Part shown: piece after piece, positions 56,901-64,000 of the stretch
Layout of the letters: each line of letters starts with the position of its first letter
How positions within the stretch are numbered: the stretch's first letter is position 1
NCBI RefSeq assembly: GCF_008831285.2
Contig: NC_045139.1
Location: 8,526,204 to 8,590,203 of the forward strand
DNA from: Nymphaea colorata
Lineage: Eukaryota; Streptophyta; Magnoliopsida; Nymphaeales; Nymphaeaceae
Direction of reading: 5' to 3'
Length of the DNA stretch: 64,000 nt
Position numbers and translations under genes: made by a program
Notes under the pieces: generated by a model
What the model was told of the DNA's origin: nothing
Database searches by the model: none
What the model saw: only the letters and a program-made list of their open reading frames with translations

Positions 56901-59900
56901 CTCAACGTATCAAAATCAATAAGATAGTGTGGACCCACCTAAGGAACTTATCAGTATAGGGTTGCAGACAGGCGGTAAAATGCATTAGAGGTCAGATCCA
57001 AACTTTTCTGATCCCGTAAATTATAATTTAACAAAATCTTCAAGCCAGATCTGGATCTTTTGCAACCATAGTGTTCGATGGCTAGGCAGAGGAGCATTTT
57101 GTGGCCTGTAGAAGTCTGATGCATGTCAGAAGGGCCCAAGTCAGAACCAATCCAAATTGCTTGTTAACTATATATTTTAATTCTAATTTGTTCCATAATG
57201 TTAGTTTGCAAATGGGTTCATCTTTTTCGGTTCGTGCTTTTACTTTCTCCCATTCCGATCTGTACACTTGGTTATTTTGGAACGAATAAAAATTAAATAG
57301 AAAAAAGAACGAGTACTGCAGGTTTCACATGACCAAATATTCATGGTTACATTTAGTTAAAAAAAAAAAATTGAAGGAATGCTCCACATAATCTCATCGC
57401 TTGCAGCAATATTTTTACAGGAAAATGGTTAAAGCTATGAGCGAAGAAGAAGCTCTCAGGGGCTTAGCTCAAACTGGGCTGAGACACATAAAAGTTTGAA
57501 GTAGGTGGGATCTCACCATCTGGTACCGATGCAGCTCTGAACCTCGGGGGTAATGGAAAATGGGTGAGGCGGCTTCGGCTATTTCTCGACCAGTGGGATT
57601 AATCCTCCTATCATCGAAGAAGAAAAACATATTGCTATAGGTTAGCTGATTCTAAAGGGTGATTGATCCAAAAAAAAAACTTAACGACACAGACTATGTA
57701 GGTGTTGCATTTTATCCCAAGTTATCCAACTTTTGAAGGCTACTTTGCATCATTTACATGCATTGAGCACTAAGGAATGCGACCTCAATTCACGAAAATT
57801 CAAGTTTTGCCATATGCATATAGGACTTTACAGCATTTGAAAAATATAAGGACATGAAGAACTCAAGTTTTACCATTTGAGAAATGCCCATCAAATAAAA
57901 AAAAATGCAGATTGAAGTTGATATTTATCGAATAAGGCACCTGTTGATAAGCTCCCATACAAGCTTCAAATATTAGAACCCAACACTAGTAGAGCTAACA
58001 AGCTGTTTGTGGCTTAACTTATGTAGGAACTCATTTTATTGCACCAAAGAAAAATAAAGCCGAAATAAATCATGAATGCATTAACCTCCAAAAAAGGTTG
58101 CATTCTATATGACGAGGGTGACTACCAGACAAACATCCCGGATAAGCTCAGTTCAATAGAATGACATGGTTAAGACACTCTATATATTATCTTCTTTCTT
58201 CCCAATGGAGTTTATAATGTGAAAAGAGGTTCCCACATTCAACCAGGGGTTCCGATTTGAGACCTTCAAGTGAAGAAGCTTGAGCATTATATAATGCTTG
58301 GTGGGTCTCTGTTTGCATTATCCAATGTGCTTATAAATAATAAGAATACGGTGTATAGATCTAGTAAAACTATTTTACAGTGGATTTGCATTTGTAAAGT
58401 AATTAATGCTAGCAGAGCTCAACAATTTTAGGTCCAAAATTCGAACTCTGTAACTTCATCAATCCAACAAATTATGTTTACTTTAGCTGAAGCAAGCTAG
58501 TTCTACTGCCTATAGGGTGGAAGATTTGCCTACTTTAGATCCTTTTTTGATACACAAGCTGAATCCCATCCCGTTTTGATGCATGACATGATAACCCCTG
58601 CTGTCATAATCTACACATCTTTCAGACGATAGATTTGAAATCCCTCTGGCTTTGAGATCCTACCATCTTAGATCTCAAGATCCGAAATCACAGCAGGCAT
58701 TCAAACTCAGACTTTCACAACTAAAATTCAGGAAACACGAGTTGTATACTCGAGGGAAAGAGAATGAAAGAGAATAATATTTATTTGTTTTATTAAAAAA
58801 AATGTCCACATATTATCCAAAAAAATGTTTACGTATTGGATTATATGCAACAATAATGTGGAATGAGATTACTATATGCACTTAAAAAAAAATAAGGGGA
58901 AGGTCCCGGGTATGGTTGAACAACTCCCACACGAAAATATGGAGGGTGTCAAGAAGGGAGCAGTTGAAGCATATATTTTACCTAATAAGATGCTCTTCGA
59001 GAGACCAGCAGGTCATTCTGTGTGCTTCCTGCTAGAGAGATTGAGCTCAGGGAAATTATATATCCAGATCATTGTCTCGGACCCAGCCAAGATTGTCTGG
59101 GTCCTCCCAGTTCAGATACATTGGAGACCACGCCACTTGTTGGTCTGTAGATAAGTAGGTCTGTTCATGAACAAGTTCGAGCCGAGTTGAATCAGATTTC
59201 CATGTCCCAGATGACAAATATACACCAACTTATTGGATCTGACCTGTTTCCAGCCCGACTATATATATAGACCAACGTTTATATATTAATTTATATATTT
59301 TAACTATTTTTTAATTAAAGCCGAGCATGATCCCAAGTCGGCCTGAACCCGATTTTGAATCATAATCATATGTGTTAGGGTTCGAGCCATACACAGCCTA
59401 AGCATCAAAGCTTTGGGCTCTTTGTAGTACTCCTCTTTCATTACGTGCTTACTCATATTTGGACTCAGATCTATCCACACTGGTCTAGATTTCTGGCTTT
59501 GGTGTTGTAGCTTTTTAAGGGCCGTTTGATGATTTTGAAAAAGACTTCAAGCAAGTGTTTCTCAAGAAAGGGTCGCAGGTGAAAACATTAGACCTAAAAC
59601 TTGGAATTGAGAGCTTCATGGGGCATAGCGAAACTGGGCGGCAAGGTGGCTCATACTCAAGCCGTCTGTGGTTCGAATTTCTATATGAGTTCAATAGTGC
59701 ATTTATTTAAAACAGAATCCAAATACAAATCCGCTTGAATGTCATTTCCTAAATCTGAATTCAATCCAACTTTTCAATTGGTTTTTTTTTTTTTTATGTC
59801 CAATTTTCCTTTTAAGCAATTCAGCCTGATACATGATCCAAACCCGATTCATTGACATCATCTTTTGTTAATTCAGGTCGTGTAAGGGATGCAAGAAGAT

Positions 59901-60334
59901 CTTCTCGTCATATAGAGGCTCCCTCGTAGGCATCTCATACATGCATGACCCCGGATTGTTCATTCTGGGTCTTTTAGTCTGTGAATCAAACAATTAATAC
60001 TTCAAAGAACTCGCATGCATGCATGTGTTGGACTTAGTTCTAAGTACTGAACTTAGTACTGTCCAAACTCAAAACTTGACTTCGTGTCTGATTTAGCTGC
60101 AAATCTGTACTTGGTTTTGCAGGTGGTTGATTCAAACCCAATAAAGCTATGAATTAAAGCACTTGATAGCACAAGACATGGGCACATACATTTCTCAAGA
60201 TTTTTCAAAATAATCAACACTAGACTAGTTTCAAAATAAAATACATTTAGTTATCCAATGTATAGCCATCTAATGGCCCTCCGAATTTTTCTCCTGTTTT
60301 TCAGCTTGTCATTCTCTTCATTTTTGTTAAGGAT
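56901..60334. other. Intergenic, no gene seen
   Basis: No protein family recognised on either strand. Near 59635-59700, GGCGGCAAGGTGGCTCA followed by CTGTGGTTCGAATTTC resembles a SINE Pol III promoter, but this is weak. Confidence 0.45.
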
Positions 60335-60725
60335 ATCACGGATCAGACTCGAATCAGATCTCCTCTTAACCATATCCAGATATTCACATACTTGTATTCA
60401 AATTCAGGTTCAAATATGAATAAAGAAAATTCATATCCGAATCTGAAATCTGATTTCACAATGGATCTGATCCAAATCAGATGTTTATATTCATATCCAA
60501 ATCCAACATGGAAATAGGATATTTAAAACTAAATCCATCCAAATCCAAATGTGATCGGATATTTATGTATATCTAAATCCGAATCCAAATCAGAATTGGA
60601 TGTCATTTTTAAAGTTGAAATCCTCGCCGATTTTTCGATGAGATATTAAATGTTTCTTCATATCCGATTTTTCAGAATAGATTTGTAAGATATTTGATCC
60701 AGATTGGATATATTTACATCCATAA
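60335..60725. repeat. GATTCGGAT-rich dispersed repeat, copy 4 (opposite orientation)
   Basis: Starts AAGGATATCACGGATCAGAC and ends GATTGGATATATTTACATCC, so GGATNT(C/A)A-type ends face each other across about 390 bp of AAATCCGAATCC / ATTCATATCC words. Confidence 0.6.
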
Positions 60726-61739
60726 TTTTTGTTTTTCATTTTTTTGTTTGAAACTTCACCAGACGGAGTGTGATCTATGTAATATTTTAGTCAGAATCTA
60801 CCATATCACACTATTAAGACATATAACTAACTAGGCACTTGATGAATTGTAAACAATAATGACTCACAATTCTTTAACTCTTCCTACCAACTGTTAAAAC
60901 ATTATTCAAGTTTATTCCTAAAAAAAGTTCACGCTAAGGGTTTGACTTCGCAACATGCATTAAAAGATTAAAAAAGCTACAGTTGTTCTTATCACATGAA
61001 CATTTTGAACAATATATATCTTGAGAGAGAGAGAGAGAGAGAGAGGATTTTGCGACCGTTGCCCACCAAAAACTTAAAGAAAAGGGAAACAATATAATAA
61101 ATAAAATTATATTGTTACAAAATGGGGAGGTAAGAAATTATTTGAGTCTTACAATAAAAAAAATGGAATTGGCAACTGCCAACCCCCACCATTTTCCAAT
61201 TTCAGGAATTCATCTGTTCCACTTTTCTATGTCCATGAATTCTCTCCAACACATGCTTCCACTGAACTTGTAGCTTTCAAATTAAAAAAAGTCATTAAGA
61301 TGTGTCATAAACTAAGCTTAAACGCTTGTATTTTGAAATTAGGACATCAGATTTTTAGTTAAATTGGTCCGAATTGTGATTTTAGAATTGCTGAAGCAGT
61401 ATATGCCATGCATACACCCGGTTAGAAAAGCCTCACAGTTTAATGAAGTCCGTAGTTCAATTCTTGCTGGGTGCACCTTCTGCCACAGTATCAAAGCAGT
61501 GAAAAGGGACTTTTAGTTAGTAGGTCTGCGGATAGGTCACATCTCATATTAATGTTTTAGCATTTCCCTTTTACTGTACCAAATTCTACTTATCGGACAA
61601 CAAAAATGCACTTGGGTAGTCCTGGATCCAACCCATTTGCGAACCTACTTCTAAAACATCCAAAAGATGAAAAACTGAGGTTTAATTATATCTTCTAGAA
61701 ACTATCAAAAGCAAGTTAGTATTCAATCACTGGACATCA

Positions 61740-61960
61740 AAAGCCGGTTGCATGCCATTTCATATTCAAATGTGAATTTAAAGTCGGATTCGGACAGATC
61801 TAGATTACACATTTAAAAATCAGATCTAAATATGGCACATACTTTTACCTATTCATATTTAAAGCCGAACTTGAATCCATATATTTGAACATTCTATGAA
61901 GTGGATATGGAAAAGAGTACATTCTATTTGAATCCAAATCGATCAGTTGACATCCTTAGG
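61740..61960. repeat. GATTCGGAT-rich dispersed repeat, copy 5
   Basis: Contains GTCGGATTCGGACAG, GAATCCATATATTTG and the terminal AATCGATCAGTTGACATCC. It is shorter than the other copies. Confidence 0.55.
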
Positions 61961-64000
61961 CAATAATATGTTAAGGACAAATTAAGAGCCAAGGATCATC
62001 CTGTTTTTCTTGTGGAGAAGGTTGACCTCACAAGAAGCAAACTGTCTTAAGGAGAACAACATAGCTGGTCGAATTGACTGGTGGGTGAAAGTTCTATGAT
62101 GAGTTTGATTCTTATGAGCACTATTCTTTTAGATTGCAAACGGTTGATGCCCAACACTCAAACGCTTTAGTTGACATTTGACGTTAGACAATTCGTGACC
62201 CAAGCAGCTTCCCATACCCACTGGGGCAACTAACGGAAGTAGTCTTTCCCACTCAATTACTACTGCAGTTTAGTTGTGCCAATTTGAGTCCAGATGCAAG
62301 GCCAATGCACCTTACGGAAGTCTGTCACAGATCTGACGCTGACCCACATATCTAAACTTTTAGATCGCGATCCAGGTCTCACCGAAAAGCTTCTTCCCTC
62401 ACTCACCTTTAATCAAATGTCCTTAGCGTGTAGATTAATTGAACCACAAGAGCCTTCTTCTGATCTGCATCTTATTTCCTTTTATATTCTTTTGAGAATT
62501 TCTTGGGCAGTCTGCACTTTATCACGTCTTCAGCTTATGATGTACAGAAGATTATGGTATGTGGACCTTCTTTTCATACTCAGTTGAAGGCACCAACGTC
62601 AGTGAAAAGAAGCTAATTAACATGGAGAAACGATCATCTGTAATCGTCTTACTTTGAGAGTGATTGAGGTCATATCTGAGTATCAGCTTATGTCACGAAG
62701 ACAATGACACAAAGTTGATGGGACACGTGATGAGAGTTGACTGAGAAGGACGTATTCTACAATTATGTAGTTGATTAATGCACATTAATTTGATATACCA
62801 ATGTGAAAAAAATACATTTTTCATTACGTGATTAATGCACTATATTAGAACATTGAATAGTATGACCGTGTGACATGGTGCTGGAAACTGTCATGTCTTA
62901 TCTCTTGAACTTGGATATTCGAATTCGTTGTTTCTTTATTGGCAGAGAACAGATCTATCATTCCTTTACTCTTCTTAGAACATTTTTTCCCCCTGTTGCA
63001 AATAAAGCGCAGAGGGAATCATGCCTTGGAGTTGGAGATTTGGAGGGGGCCGGAAAAAAAAGGGAAAGACAGGTGGGGACGATGGAAACCTCTTTTGAAT
63101 AATTAAATGGAGCAGGGTCAACAACTCTTCAGATCAAAACAATAACGAATATAGAAAACAAGAAGTTTATTTCCATATAAAAATACAATGCCAATGTCTC
63201 CTTCCTTTTTGCCCCACCCCTACCCTTCAGAAGACAATGGAAGAAGAGAAAACAAAGAATGGTTTCAGTCTTTGAGGATGGCCCGGTTCTAACTAATCAT
63301 TTTAGGGTGGATTATGTGATAGGACTCCTTTCACATGTGATCTTAGCTACCGGCCAAGAGTTGTTGTCCTTGGCTTGTTTCCATCTTCAATATGTGGCAT
63401 TATTTATTTGTTTAGAGCGGCGGGGAAGGTTGATATTCTGAACTTTTTCTCTCGGCCGCATCTGCCAAAAGAGGAAAAAACTCTAAGTGGTCTATCCCCA
63501 TCGTTGTAGGTAATAATTTGTTTGTGAAAGGTCTGAGGGAATGATTGACTGGTAATTAAACTATATATCATTGCACCAGGGCTGTGTTATGGGAGTTACT
63601 TGGAAGTGGTGGGGTTGGTAAACGAATGAATCAGAGCGGTACATGAGATGAGTCGAGCTCGAGCTCAGTCAGCTCAAAAAATTGAGTTATGGTTTGAGTT
63701 TGATTGGTTTAAGCTTATTCACCAACTCTCCATTGAATTTGAACCCTTTCGCATGAATCGACTGATAGTGGGAACTACTGGATTTTGTTTAATTTGCATT
63801 GCAGCAATGTATTTTTCCAGTTATGATTCTCTAAATAAATGATATCGGATCTCAACCCTTTCAATGACAAAATCTCCTTGAACAATAGCAGGCTGTTTTG
63901 TCTTTCCAGTTGCGTGCATGACACTTAAATAATTTTCACTCGTTAGGAACCGTGACCAATTCCATTAGCCAGCTGCTTGACATCCTGCCAACCCTTCAAT
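61961..64000. other. Intergenic, no gene seen
   Basis: No recognisable gene. At about 63645-63680 GATGAGTCGAGCTCGAGCTC marks another fragment of the CTCGAG-rich transposon family. Reading frames up to 97 aa here have no family signature. Confidence 0.45.

Overview
The window is plant nuclear DNA, almost certainly from an angiosperm. Multi-exon genes with GT-AG introns are separated by long AT-rich intergenic DNA full of transposon remains. Recognisable products include a plastid-type lipoxygenase, a plant defensin and a PDS5 relic. I cannot place the species.

Five gene loci look intact. They are a probable mitoribosomal mS38/COX24-domain protein (3372-3764, minus), a two-exon plant defensin (16051-16790, plus), RNA polymerase I subunit RPA49 in four exons (21580-30898, minus), ribosomal protein uL13/RPL13A in four exons (33716-35522, minus) and a nine-exon type-2 13-lipoxygenase (39176-44277, minus). 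I rebuilt the spliced genes by hand. Reading phase closes at every junction and the predicted lengths (83, 439, 206 and 912 aa) suit the families.

Layout: 0-3.3 kb no gene seen; 3.4-4.0 kb mS38; 4-9 kb AT-rich and microsatellite DNA; 9.2-20.5 kb a decayed tandem region holding three defensin copies (one intact, two broken), a repeated unit of unknown origin and a Ty1/copia relic; 21.6-30.9 kb RPA49; 33.7-35.5 kb RPL13A; 39.2-44.3 kb lipoxygenase; 44.4-64 kb transposon-rich intergenic DNA with a CACTA element and several hAT-type MITEs.

The main discovery is in the 7.2-kb third intron of RPA49. A complete but decayed LTR retrotransposon (23006-28343, minus) sits there between matching 5-bp target-site duplications (ATTAT), with TGTTA...TAACA long terminal repeats, a tRNA-Met-type primer-binding site and a purine tract. 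Where pol would be expected, it carries an intronless, frameshifted stretch of the cohesin regulator PDS5 in the same orientation as the element. This looks like cDNA capture by a non-autonomous retroelement, as in maize Bs1. Two hAT-like elements with CTATGTCACA ends and 8-bp target duplications are nested in it, one of them splitting the 5' LTR.

RPA49 (Pol I transcription of rRNA) and RPL13A (large ribosomal subunit) both have telo-box motifs in their upstream regions, consistent with shared control of ribosome biogenesis. RPL13A also uses a GC-AG intron.
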